NCBI RefSeq assembly: GCF_964199755.1
Contig: NC_133901.1
Coordinates: forward strand, 24,895,583-24,959,582
Length of the DNA: 64,000 bases
Source: Larus michahellis
Lineage: Eukaryota; Chordata; Aves; Charadriiformes; Laridae
Direction: 5' to 3'
This document shows positions 36,348 through 49,090 of the stretch, piece by piece; the stretch's first letter is position 1; each line of letters starts with the position of its first letter. The notes below the pieces were generated by a model. The model worked only from the letters and a program-made list of their open reading frames with translations, was not told the origin of the DNA and did no database searches. A program made the translations under genes and the position numbers.

Positions 36348-39300
36348 GGCTGGTGGAGTCAGTAGGGAAAGGCGTTCATAGCAAACACATACAGAAAAGA
36401 AACACAGCTAAATGAGTATTTTGGAAAAAAAAAAATTAGCCTAACAACTAGATTTGGCTCACATTAGCCAGTTCTGCTTCAGTTTTTGTGTAGTCTTAAT
36501 GTCACTTTAAAACACTAGGCAGAATAACCATGCCTTACTTGGTATCTCATTAAAGAGACGGAACAGTGCTCTGCTAATTAATCAAAAAAATATCAGTTGT
36601 ACATGTCCTTCCAAAGTATTCTTTCTCTATAAGTCTTTTTGGAACATTTCTTCACCAACTAAATGTTGCCTGCCTCCTCTGCTTGGGACCCTGCTCCCCA
36701 GTAGCCAGGGCTATGGAAAGGCGATCATCCTAAGTGGGTCAAGCTGCTGAGAAAAGCAGGAAAGGAGGCAGCTGGTAGCGTGGGAGACTTTCAGTGAGAA
36801 CACAGAGAGAAGGGGGCAGGACTATACAACTGGCTAATTTCGTTCTTCGGTTCCCTCTGTTAGACTTAGATTTGTCTAACATTCCTCATTTTGTTGCTGT
36901 AAGGCAATTTATGTGTATTGTCAGGTCAGCAGTTTAGTCAGTTGCACATAATACAAATATCCTGTAATCTCAAGTGAACTTCCTCCCCACTAGTCTTTTG
37001 CCTTTTTTATAGCTTCTCTCCCAGGTATTTTTTTCTTCCCCGTGACTCACTTTTTAATATACAGATAACCACTAATTTTTTTTTCCCATTCAGAATTACA
37101 ATCAAAATTTCTGCATTTAACATACTGCATTGTAACTCAGCATCAAAATGGCTGTCTTACTGTTTTTTCACTTTCCTTTGTAACTGAACTTGTAAATACT
37201 TCAAAAATAACTATAATCATTGACCTCTGTGATTACTAAGCCTGAAATTTGATTTTAACTTTTTTTTTTTCATATGCTCTGCTATGTCAACTGAACATTA
37301 TGATTGAATTAGGCTTGTGGATTACATTGCACATTTCTTGTATAGTACTGATACAAGTTGGTTTTATGGATTAGTTATAATTTACTCTAGCTTTTAGAAA
37401 AGCAAGAACTGATGGCACTGCTTGATATCTGTCCAAAGAACATGAGGAAACATTCAAGTTTCTACTCTTGAATCTTAAACATGCTCTTTGGTTGTGACCT
37501 GAAACATGTTTACTAATCTACTGCTCTGCTGAAAGCACACTCTCCATTGAGAAAAAATTCCTTAGTGTAGTTTGACAGTTCCTACAGTATGAGTAAAGCA
37601 TGAAGATCCATTTTACTCTTCATTCTAGCTTGGACTTATTATCACACATTAGATGTAATATTAGGGACTGAGTAGTTTGTGCATTAACCAGTATAAAATT
37701 TTTATCTAGTATTATGCATTTAACGTGTAGTTTGATTGTATTTGAAACACATTCTGGTTCTCTGATGAGGAACATTTAAATGCTTCTACCTGGTACAGAG
37801 ATTACATTAGTACAGTAGTTTATCTACATCTTCATAAAAAATTTAGTTTTTAAAATGGAAAATGACTGCTTGATATTTCATGTGGAATGATATTACTTAT
37901 CCATCCTCTGTTCTGAAGTTCATAAGATGCATGTTTTTCACACCTATCAAAGTAATAGAAGCTCATTCCTTTGTATATTGCAGATATTACTGCAGCTACA
38001 GACATGCCAACATGGTATGGTGTAAGGATACAGTGTCCTTATGAAACTTAAAAGAAAACCAAACTTGTCTTCAAGAAAGTCTTCTTAAGCTGGTTGGTAA
38101 ATGTTACTAGATCAACATTGCTGCTGGTGGTGTGTTTTAGACTGGTAGACAATATTGTCTGCTTCACAGAAATATGACAAATAAAAGGGCAGATGAAGAA
38201 GACATCATTCACTGTGAGATCCTCGGTGTGATCTTTGATGACATCAGAAACTTTAAGAGAAGAGAACTAAATCTAGCCTATGAACTCTATAGAACTTCTT
38301 CTAAGTCTAGGGATGCTAGTTAAGAACCAGGGCATGGATCGATTCAATTAACCTATGAAGCCTCTATGTGGCATCTTGATATGTGAGATAAAACAGATTC
38401 TCCAAGAGCAGCATTCTGCATAAGCTTCAATCTGTTTAAAAAGTTGTCAACTAGTAACAACAAAACATAGTTGATATTTTTAGTCATCTGAACAATGCAA
38501 GAAAGGTGCATTTTAGTCCCATTTATATGACCTGTGGTACTTTAGAACTATTTTCCCCCAAATTAGATTACTGAAAAGGTAAATAATGTCACCCGATAAG
38601 AGCTGAAGTGAAAGAAATGCATGGCACCTCTCAAGAAACTCTATGTGCTCATCTGGGTTTTCCAAGAACAGCCAAGGTTGGCACTCCAGCTGCAGAAACC
38701 AGCGAATCATTCCCCTCAGAAAACATACACACCAGTGTTTTTTCCCTTACAGGGAAAGGAGGGTGAGAAGAAAAACATAATAATAATCCATGGAAAGGAA
38801 AAGGAGTCTAATGTGAATTTTCAAACAGTAAACCAAACGGTTAAGTCAATTATGGGGTATCTATATATTTTTAGTTACTGTAAGGTGTTTCTTTGCATAA
38901 TATTAAAATGTATTTTGTATTTGTGGTGGACAGGGAAATAAGAATATAGATCTCTTCATGTTGGCAATGTTTTCGAAAGAACAAATGCTATTAAATTTCT
39001 TCCCAGTAGGAAGTTCTCTGAAACCATCAGCCTTCTGCGTACAAGTAGGTCAAGGAGGACTTCTTCCAAAATTTGTACTTTTTAGCTGCATATAGGACAC
39101 TATTCCTCATTCTCATGTCCCAAAGGCCATATTAAACCTGACCTCAAGCTTATGTACAGTTTTGCTTGACCTTTAGAATCCCTTCTGCTAGAAAATTGCC
39201 TTTTGTTGTCACTTAAAATATATTTCACTGTCAATGTTAGTCAGTATAGAAGCACAGTGGAATCCTGACTTCACCAATGTCAGTGGAAACGTTTCTATCT

Positions 39301-40204
39301 TCTCTGATAGCACTAAGATTTTCTTCTACCTACTTTATTATATCAACTACTGTCATTAATTTTTTCCCTCTATTTTTCTTCTGGATTACAAAAAAAAGCG
39401 TTCTTTTGACTGAGCGGCATATGTGTTTGTATATATATTAGCATTCAGTTCTGCATTCATGCAATGACAGTTATATTTGTGTAACTGGCGTTTTCATGTT
39501 TTCATCACTCTCATCTTTATGAAAGAAATACTATTTTTCTTTTTGCTTCTCTTCAATTGCATAACATCTGCACAAAAGCAGAATTCTCAAACATGCTTCT
39601 TGTTCTGTTATTTCTTCTGAATATCAACCTACTTGTTTGTAGCAAGAGCAGTGACCCTGCCTGCAGACAGCGTGCTGATACCATAAGGAATCTCACAAGC
39701 CAGTTTTGTGGCTTGCTTCTCTCATAACACCAAATCTGATGAGAAAGTTTTGATAAAAGCTGGAACAATAGCAAAACAGGGATCTGTCAAGTTACTGTTT
39801 TCTTTCTTTCCACCATTTTAAAACATTCTAGTTTTTGCCTCCAGACTGACTACCACAATACATGCATTTTTTCCAGCTCTTGGCAAGTACTGTTATATCC
39901 ACAACTTGTGAAAAGATCCTCATAAAAAGTGTGAATTGTCTTTGACTGCAGAGTTACAGGTGCAATTTATTGTTACTGTATCTGTAGAAATGGACATCTA
40001 TGTCAACAATTGGTACCTTAACTACTGTGTATTGTGGTTTATTCAGCTGCAAAAAAGGAACAGTAATATTTATATCACAGGCGATCTTTAAAGAATAAAT
40101 ATTGTAAGGTGCGTTGAGGTCTGTGCTGAGGCTCTACTCATATACGTGCGTTACAGAAAATTGGTTTGAAAATTGGGCTAAAAACGCGCCCAAATCTGCA
40201 TGTA

Positions 40205-40265
40205 TTAAAATGGATGGAAAAAGCTCCCCTTGACTTCAGTCGTGCTGCTTATGGTCCATGCAACT
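40205..40265 (+). mobile_element. Possible remnant of an old palindromic amniote repeat
   Basis: AGCTCCCCTTGACTTCAGTC resembles the common sauropsid repeat wording built around CCATTGACTTCAATGG. Only one short block is recognisable, so the call is tentative. A similar block occurs at about 51720-51790. Confidence 0.25.
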
Positions 40266-42655
40266 TCTGTGAAGTTACATGGTGAAACTGGTGTGAACCT
40301 GGGAACAGAAGCCCAAGATCCTTTAACTTTGCATACCACTGTCATATGATTAAATAGGTGGTAAAATAAAGGCTTTAAGATTCTTCTTAAAACTTCAGAT
40401 GATTTCTAATTCAGCAGTTCTTGAATATTTTGCCTATTTTGTGAAATTTACCTCCTAAAATTAAAGACACTTAGACACTTTTAAGAAAAAAAAAAAGTTG
40501 TGCAATATCCTTGTTTTTTATGTTCAAGCAGTGTTAACAAAATTAAGGCACGTAGCCACAGCATGAAAACAAACTTGCATACTGTTTTGACATGTGCATC
40601 CCATGGAAGGATTGCTAATTGGTGAAAATGCCAGTCATTACAGGAAGTGATTCATTCTCAGGAGTGGATGGTATCTACTGATGCCACATGGCATAGAATC
40701 AATGGTGTGGGAACCAGTCATGACCACTATTTAAAGTATTTGGGAGAAATTTCAGTCTTCAAAATGGATCTCCCACAGAAAGAATTGCACTTTTACCCTG
40801 TTGTGAGCACAGAAAAGGAGGAGTTGCTTCCAGGGGAACATTGAAACAGAGAAAAATAAGAAATCACTGAAGGAAAAAATAAATCTATGTATACATGTTT
40901 TTTAATTTTGGTAGAAAGGAAAAATAGTGCCACTCACCCACTCTGTGCTCACACAGTGGTGCTGGAGAATGAACAGTGACGGTTACCGTGGGAGTGAGCT
41001 GGTGTGAGCACTGTAAGGGCGCAGTTGTTTCCTGACAGCTGGAGTCAGTGGGTTTTCCTAAAGCCCTGCACTGGGGAGTGGGGTGGTGCTGCCTCTGGGG
41101 ACTCATAGTCACAGGGCACAGCTGCTGGGGTTTCACCAGCTGCATGTGCTGTGCTGAGAGACGGCGGAAAGGGGAGTGGGTGAGCCATACCTCTATTCTG
41201 CCCCTTTCTTCCTAGATACTTCCACAAATGTTCCTCTGTGCCCTTGGCAGTGAAAGATCTTGCTGTGCATCTTCTAAAAATCACAGTCTTTTGCCCATTC
41301 TTGCCTCCCAAGACTGGAGACATACCTTACCTCAACATCTGAAAAGCTGTTAGCTCTGTGAGCTGCGACATTGTTTTGTTTATGAAATGCCAAAGGTCAT
41401 TCTTCTGATTTGTCATGTATCCTGTAGATTCAATGATATACTTAGTGCAGAGGTGCAACTGCAGCTTTTATAGGTTTCTCCTGCTAGACATTAGCTAGCT
41501 CAGGCTCTGGTAGCAATGCAACAGCAGAAGCAGCATGCCTTAGTGTGGGACAATTGTTAGGAAGCCTACTCAATTTCCACGACAGGAGTTGCACTGCTGG
41601 AAGCAAATGGGCAAGAGTTGTCATAGTCATTAGTCAGATTTAGTAAGACACAGAACATGCTCTCATCTGTCAGGGATAAAGAGCAAGTTAAGTTTCATTA
41701 AAAGGACATTATCAAATGCTTATGAAAATCAGAAAATAGGCTTCCATTCCCGCAAGATTATCAATTTGCCTTCTCCAGTGACTGTTAGTCATAGCCTGCT
41801 GGTATTATAGTTTACAATTGCATAAGCAGTGGCCGTGCCGGTGGTATATCTAAGTGAAGAATGAGAAACCTCGACAGACTTGCACTTGAATTGTGAAGAA
41901 CAACATCTTTTAGAAGTCTCTAAACAAAATATAAGCTATTAAATGTGTTGCTGCAATGAAGTGCTGATCTGCAAATGGAGGGCAACTCAGTGCTTTTGTC
42001 AGGGGGGAAAAAAAAGACAAGGATTTCAGCTACTTTGGAGTCTCACAGATTACCAGGAGGCAATTTTGTTACTAGAGCAGTGGGCAGAACTTCTCCTTTT
42101 CTTGCTGTATCAAAACATCCATTGGAGAGAAAGGATTTTGTTCTCTGCCATGGAGATTTCTCCAGGTACTGAAGAAAATACCACAGCAGGCTTTTCTGAA
42201 TCACAAATTTGCTGGCTTGCATTTTCATGCTCAAGGTGGGAGAGCTACATTTAAACATGTGATCCTGTATTTTTCCCCTTGTAGATCAGTTCAAAACACA
42301 GCATTTGGTCCTTGTGGGGAACAACAGGGATAATTACAGTGGTGGTAGACTCTGTGTGTAATTATGGAAATCGCCTTCCCACAGTATATGGAGAGGTTTT
42401 AAATGTCTCGGTTTGGAGTTTTATTATATTGTATATGGCTCAACTAAATTTATGAAAAGGACCGGGCTTGTTTTTTGCATATATCTAATTCATGTCATTC
42501 AGCACATAATCATATATGATTAAAATATATGTTTAAAAAATACAGATTGTACTATGTGTGTATGTATGGTACAATTTGCAGGTAGCTCTTAAAACCAGTC
42601 ATGAGGCATCTTTAAAGTCTGTTGAAAATGCCATGCTAATGGTTTAACTGAGAAA

Positions 42656-43731
42656 ATGGATGATTCCAACAAAACAAATGAATCTATGGAAATAATACCT
42701 GTTGATTCATGGAAACCTTTTAATTTACAGATTAGAGGTCATCAAAATACTGTTTCTTCTATGCAGGTGACGTTCTTAAATAATGGTTGACATGCAACAA
42801 TTCAGATCATCAAAAAAGCCCTGTAGGATGATCAAAGGGAAAGGATCTTACAGATATTTTTTTTAACCAGTCTACTAAGGAAGCATGACTTATGATGTTT
42901 ATTAAAGTTTCAACTCTTCGGGTTTTATTAGATTCCCTTCAGACTTTTCAGAGAAAAATTACTGCCCATAGACAATAGCTGACAAAGTCTTATGGAGGCT
43001 GAAAACATTAGATATGGTATCAAGTAGCTGCATTGCAATCTCAGTCAGTTTTAGCAGCAATTTATTAATTAACCTATGGACAGATATTCTAGGGCTAAAG
43101 GATTCTGAAAAGATGATGGTTTTTACAAGTATGCTCCTGGAGGATTAGTATTTATTGGGAGCCTACTACAGCTACAGAATATTAGATAAGTGCTTATAGA
43201 TAGTAGACTGGCAGCAAACTACCGTCTACTTGCAACAACCCCAAACCAAAACAACCCACTCAACACCTAAAAATAAGATTTAAAAAAAAAATAATCCAAT
43301 CTATCAAAAGGCAATGAGGAAAATAATAGTTCTAACATGAAAACATCAGGGTCAATGGGAAACTTCAACTTGAGCTGAGACACAGATTTAAGGCCCTTTC
43401 AGAATCAGATGAAGATGAAAGACAGAAAAAAACAGGTAGGGAAACTATACAATTGCAACTGGATACTGACACAAGTGGAGCCAGAACTGCAGTGATGCAG
43501 TGCTTCACCGAGGATGAAAGAGGATGGTGATTAGAGTTGAAGACTTATTTAGATCACCAGGGAAGAAAGCATTTTCAAGTAAATGTCTTGTAAAGAATTT
43601 GGCCATCCAGTGAAAAGGCTAGTGCCGTGATGAATGCAGAAATATCACTAACCAGTCTCTTAGAACTGAAAGAAAGTTTCAACACATTAAGGTGCGTGTA
43701 CTTTGGCTACATACTGAAACTCATTAGATGA
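42656..43731 (+). pseudogene. Decayed coding-like region, family unknown
   Basis: Two frames stand out. From ATG 42656 to TGA 42788-42790 there are 44 codons containing L-Q-I-R-G-H-Q-N-T-V-S-S-M-Q, which looks loosely like a WD-repeat start. From 43336 to 43731 a different frame has 131 codon positions with only two internal stops (TGA 43528-43530, TAA 43591-43593), where about seven would be expected in such AT-rich DNA. Its first part reads G-K-L-Q-L-E-L-R-H-R-F-K-A-L-S-E-S-D-E-D, a charged, coiled-coil-like composition, and later G-R-K-H-F-Q-V-N-V-L. No family could be named. It could be an eroded retrotransposon ORF, an unprocessed pseudogene or chance. The middle part (42791-43335) has many stops. 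Confidence 0.3.
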
Positions 43732-46700
43732 TTAATCTTAAATCAATCAGTGTAAGGAAGTAAAAATGCCAAAGAGAAATGTTAAATATATTCCTTAGCA
43801 GGAGAACAAACCAGTACCCTCAGCAACTGGGAGAGAACTGGGAGAGGTTAACTTCAATTCTGTAAATGCCAGCATGGGAAGGATAAAAAAAGCAAAATGA
43901 TGGTGAATGATTTTTCAAAGCTTGATCTATCATTTATCGCTTTTATGCAGATCTACAAATCATGACCAGCTGTTTATTTCCAACTTACCAATGTCCTCTT
44001 CATTTGAAAATTCCAATAGGAAGGCTCTAGAATTAACCTCCTGCAGAAAGGCACCTGTTCTCATTTCACCCAGCTAAGGTATCACCTTGTCTTTGTATTT
44101 TTGCATCAGTTGGTCTTGGCTTATAATTTGTAGGTTAAGTTTGAAGCCATAAGTGTCCTCACCTTCTCAAGTGCTGTAAATTAGCGTGGTCTGGTATTTC
44201 AGAAAGAGAGAGTTGGGTTATATATTATTTTAAAATGCCATCATACCTGTGAATAGAGCATATAGAAATGAACAAATACAGCTTTAAATGTAGGCTGCTT
44301 TTCCCTGCAGTATATCAGTAATAATTTGTCTTAGATTTTGTTGTGATATATTATTTAGTAATGTAGGAATCTTACGAGAATACCGAAGCTTGAGTGAAGT
44401 TTTTACTTGTATTCATTGTCATGTGTTTTACATGCACACTGATGAAATGTCTCTCTCCTTAACATCTGCCTGATCCCTTTGCGTTGCCTGTTCTCTATTC
44501 TGCTTGTCCATACAACTTAGTGTTAAATATTATATTTAACCTATAAATATTAGGTTGTTAAAAACTTAGCATATCCTTATGAGAGCATCTTGCATCATGT
44601 AGCTCTTTACTTGGTGACAGATCTTGAAGATGGTCCTTCCACTGTGAAAAGACACACGTGGAGGTTGTGCCCCTAGTCTGCAGGACTCTGTAGGGGAGGC
44701 TGGTAGTGCACACTGGGTGTCCTGATGCTTTCAGATTCCTCATGCTCGTCTTGGGTTTACTCTGTATTTCACAGCAGACAGTTGAAAAGCATCTCAGCCT
44801 TCAGTAGGCATGGACTGCACACACGGTTCTTAGTCATTTCAGTGGCAGAAGAGCTCATTTAAACTTAGTTTCTATGATTTTTATTGTGTCCTGGGTCAAA
44901 AGGATTCAGTAGTTTTTTCAGTTCCTGCATGTGAAGGAGGAGCAAGATCTTGCACACTAGACAGCTCAGGTATCTACCCCTTCGCTCATCATCACGCAGC
45001 GTACCTGTAACCCTGGCTATTGCTCCCAGTTGGTGAGAGTTATTGCTAAACACTGAAGTGTATGCTGGACCAAGCACCCTTCAAGACTGGCTGTTCTTGC
45101 CTGGTGCCACCATTACATCAATCTTCACAACCCAGTGAAACAACAGGAAAGAACAGCCAAAGAAAATTCTGCCCTCAGTTACAGTGGTGCTAATGCAGAA
45201 TAACTAACTCCAGCTGTGCTGGATTTAGTACTTGGAGCAAGAGCTGTTATGTCAGGAGTCATATCAATTCCACTCCTTCCAAGGGGCTTATTTTGGATTT
45301 ACTTTTACATTGGGTTGTTTGTTGCTTTATTGACACTAATACAAGGTGGCAGTGAATGTGTGTGCTATTTTTGCATGTAATTCATCTATATACTTTTCCT
45401 GTATGCTATTTTCACAACAATTTGTGTAACTGTAGTTTTAAAATAAAACATAAAATAGGAAGCATAAACACAGAACAAAGAAAAGAAGTAACCCCTATGC
45501 TCAGATAACACAACTTTTGCAAATGTAATTAATGTGTAGTCTAAGGGGACTAGCTGAAATTCTGTGCAGAATCATTATACACCCCCTGACCTTCCAAGCT
45601 CTCTATCATTTATTGTGAAATTTGTTGCTAGAAGATTCCCTGAAATGTGTGCATTCTAGCAGCAGACATCAAAACTGCAGGTATTAAGACATAGGGCATA
45701 GAAACATAAGAATCCAATAATCTTCTGGCTGTGTGTGATAGATTGTAGCTCTTTAGAATTAGTCTTGAGCATTATTTGACAGTTACAGTTTCGCACACAG
45801 TAGCTCTAAAAAATGTTCGTTGCTGAGGAGCTTACACCCACCTCTGTAAGCAACTAGAATCCAAATTAACGATAATGAGAACTATTCATACATCAGAAGG
45901 AGGAAAGAATGCAAGAAGAGTCATTTCTCTCCTGAAGCAGCCTGTCTCCTCGACTGTCAGTAGAAGGAACGCATACCTTAGGAAATCAGTCTTCTCTTGT
46001 TAATTCCATCTGAAATGTCTCAAAAATGTTTCTTGCAAGTGTTTTGACAGAAAGTACAGAGAAGGATAAGAGGCCTATTCCTCTGGTATTTCAGCTGGAA
46101 CTAACACTGGAAGGCTTTTAAAGAAGAATATAGTGAGGAGGCTCAACAGTCAAAAGGGGAGCTTATGCATTAATATCCAAATTAAAGTAAAACTTCTATA
46201 TCTGAAAAAGTAAAAGCAAAACAAAATAAAAAAAGCAGGAAAACATTGGCAAAAAACAGAAGCCTCTTAACAGATCAGAAATACTTCATAAATGGAAATA
46301 AGGACTTAGTCCTCTTCTCCAATGTCCAAAAGCAAAAGGGCTTACAAAGGCTGGTGCTGACAGCATATAATCATATGAGAGGAAGTCAGGAAGGGCCCCA
46401 TGCACATCAAATGCAAAGCAAATAAGCATTTTAATTCAATCTGTCAAAATTAATTAGAAACAAGATTAAAAAAAACCTTCACAATCAGATGAAGCATTAG
46501 CTTGTTAATGTTAATTCCTGTTCTGTTATTGTTTGTGATAAACTGAGTCATAGCTATTTGCTTTGCAGCTGATGAACTGCTCTACAGAATCTGAATTTCC
46601 TTTTTATTTACCCCTGAAAGTTTGAGTAGAAAATATCTATCTGCAGTGACAAGTTCATAGCGTATCTCCCCAGCCGTGGGGAAGGGAGGTTTTGGGGGCA

Positions 46701-48179
46701 AGGTCTTGCTGAGGCTTCTGCTGCAGGAACTCCCCTCCCCACCCGAAGGACCTGCACGCCTTCCAGGGAAGGAATATGGGAGTGGGTCCCAGATATATCT
46801 TATGGGGAACTCCTGAGAGAGCATTTGTGATGCGTCTGCCCTGAGCTTCCAACCTGATCTGATCTATGGCTATTTGCTTACAGCTTCCTAGTTGTATTTC
46901 ATAGCATACCTCCTTGGTCTTTTCTTGCCATGTGTGCTCAGGAGATAGCAGCTCTGGCTTGGCACTGCTCTCATGTGCAGTGTAGCTTTCAGATTGCAAT
47001 TACCTTGCGCATGGAGGCAAAGCAAGCATATGTCTACTTGCTAGTGAATGTGCAGCCATTTTTGCTCATTTGCATTGATTGGACCTGCCACTCTATGCAT
47101 GAAATCATACCCCAAGCTTTCTCTATGCTTTGTGTCAGGTTTGATCTGACCAACTCAGTAGGGATATTACTGTAAACCCCACTGTGTGATGAAGGGGTGT
47201 TGTGCATTCTCAGAAGAACTGCTATGTGTCTGGACTAAGCGTGGTAAGGCTTGATCCAGGAGGTGCTTTTACTTTGAACAGATGTATCTAATGTTAGAAA
47301 AACATTGTAAATGTGTCATTATAGGAACAGGTAAAAAGATTATTGTGCTGTGCTGTACAAAGGGTGGATATGTAGAGAGAGGACTGAAAAAGCAGACCAA
47401 GACATAATGCTCATTTTGTAGTTGCACCTGTAATTTAAGCATCCACGTATTTATGCTTAAAAAATAGGATCTAGCTCTCCTATGGGCAAAAGTAAAAACA
47501 CCACCGTTCTTGTTGTATCTGTAGCAACAGACTCTAAAGCAAAAACATATAGAGATGCATTTTTTACTATATAACAAGTTAAAATAAAAATGTAATTTTC
47601 AGCTATCCTTTATGTTCTTGGAAATCTTGGTGAAGATGCACGGTCAAATAAAATGAGCAGAGTGGGCATTTTACACTGTTAAGAATAGACCACAAGTCAC
47701 CTCCATTATTAGCCACAAATTTCCTTAGGTTCCTAGTCATATCCCTATGCATGGTAAGAAGCAACCTGGGCTGGGAAGAGAGGCATCAAAGAGGCAGACG
47801 CCTCAGTATCACTGTAACTTGGGCAGGGCTGTGGAGATATTTCATTTCTGCCTTATTTCCTAGAGTGACATGATAAGTTAGGTGTCCTTGTACTATCCCT
47901 AACTCATTGAGACAGCAGTGAACTGAACCAAAAAACCTCAGCTGCCAGGTGAGTTACTGGCCATTTTTTACATAATAGCCTGGGTGTTAAAGCACCAATC
48001 TGGGAAGTGAAAGATCAGGATTTTTAGTTCCTCTTAGCCCAAGAGGGTTTGAATCAGCTGTTTCTATTTTCTAAAAGAATACCCTGGCAGGCAAGATAGA
48101 GACTGGCCTGTGTTGGGGCCATGCTTTCTCTTTTGAATCTTGCTACCGGGACTGCACCATTGTGTAAGTGAGCATGAAA
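43732..48179. other. Non-coding stretch
   Basis: No gene recognised. A GC-richer patch at 46660-46930 carries two overlapping - strand ORFs (46582-46824, 46655-46999), both without splice structure. Near-repeats TCATAGCGTATCTCC (about 46657) and TCATAGCATACCTCC (about 46900) flank it. The SINE remnant at 47971-48095 is listed separately. Confidence 0.4.
47971..48095 (+). mobile_element. tRNA-derived SINE remnant (MIR-like head)
   Basis: AGCCTGGGTGTTAAAGCACC followed by AATCTGGGAAGTGAAAGATC plus AGGATTTTTAGTTCC follows the tRNA-derived head of MIR-like SINEs. That head reads as a TGGTTAGAGCAC box A region, then CTGGGA-GT-GGGAGATC, then a GGTTC-AGTCC box B. The last block, AAGAGGGTTTGAATCAGCTG, is less clear. 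The copy is highly diverged. Confidence 0.5.
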
Positions 48180-48194
48180 GTAGGGAAAATGACA

Positions 48195-48345
48195 ATTGAA
48201 AAATATTATTATATTCAATATGGACCACATATATATGTAGTCCATATTGTTATAAAATATTGTAAAATATACATAATAATAGATAATATATATGTATTAT
48301 ACATACATATTGCAAATTATATATATTCCATATTGTTTTTATTCT
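48195..48345 (+). repeat. AT-rich low-complexity tract
   Basis: About 150 bases are more than 85 percent A+T by eye, with repeated ATATATGTA, ATTATACATACATATTG and CCATATTG words. It contains the hairpin at 48216-48249 and a further CCATATTG copy near 48327-48334. Confidence 0.7.
48216..48249. repeat. Hairpin-forming inverted repeat
   Basis: CAATATGGAC (48216-48225) and GTCCATATTG (48240-48249) are perfect reverse complements. The 14-base spacer contains the self-complementary ACATATATATGT (48227-48238). All 34 bases can therefore fold into one stem with a single mismatched pair, or extrude as a cruciform. Confidence 0.85.
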
Positions 48346-48659
48346 TTCCTTATATTTTAACATTTAAGGTATTATTGAGTATCACAGATAATTAAACATA
48401 AAAACTGTATCTCTCTATTGCTTCTTTAAATTTGTGTAGCAACCTGTGGAACAACCAGATTCAGAGTTGCTTTATCTGCATTTTCACGGGTGATTAACAA
48501 ATAGCGTTTTCTGCATAGCAAAAAGTGTAATTCTCTAGTGTAGCTGGAAGGACCAAGCCCTGAAGACCAATCACATCTTTATCCACGCCAGTTCCCACTG
48601 GTATCTGCCATGATACAAAGTATCAATAGCAGTTTAACTATGTCTTAGCAGACCGTACA

Positions 48660-49090
48660 TATGTATTTTTTACATCTGAGTTTTAATTAAATGTGAATGA
48701 ACCTGATATGCAGCCATTTGTGCAGCAAGTGTAATCGTATTTTATGCATTTGAAACTTTTGGATGCCTGAAGTACATGAAAAGCACTTTACGGGTACTCG
48801 CGTTATTGCATATTTCATTATAATGTAATTCTATATTAGATATTCTATTTATGCAGAATCCAAAAATAGTTTGTGCTGTGTAGCAATGCAAATTTCAGTG
48901 AATAATCCACAAAGAATTTCAAAGCCTTAACCATTTGTGACATGCACTATTCCGTATCTTTAATGAGGACTCAGCCTGTGAATAAATCTTACTGGGCTTT
49001 TTATGAGTAAAACCCATTTCTGTGCTTCCCCATTAAAGAAGGGTCTATCACTTCTTATCGTAATCACATTGAAAATATTATGGCTTATCA
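48660..49090. promoter_or_regulatory. Candidate conserved non-coding element
   Basis: The segment is complex and repeat-free. It is dense in motifs typical of vertebrate developmental enhancers: TTAATTAAAT, TTTATGCAT, an octamer ATGCAAAT at about 48886-48893, ATTCATTATAATG-like stretches and several TAAT cores. A CpG-containing CTCGCGTTATTGC lies in the middle. Conservation cannot be judged from one sequence; this is pattern recognition only. Confidence 0.3.

Larger units (their letters stand above)
33738..42655. other. Long stretch without recognised genes
   Basis: AT-rich non-coding DNA. It contains (AC)6 followed by A9 at 36325-36347, several T and A runs, and a possible palindromic-repeat remnant at 40205-40265. 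A GC-richer patch at 40920-41340 holds overlapping - strand ORFs. ORFs at 34347-35102, 38621-38941 and 41943-42254 show no splice structure or family resemblance. A possible minus-strand SINE scrap lies near 35030-35110 (GCCTCAGTTTTCCTCACGTG). Confidence 0.4.
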
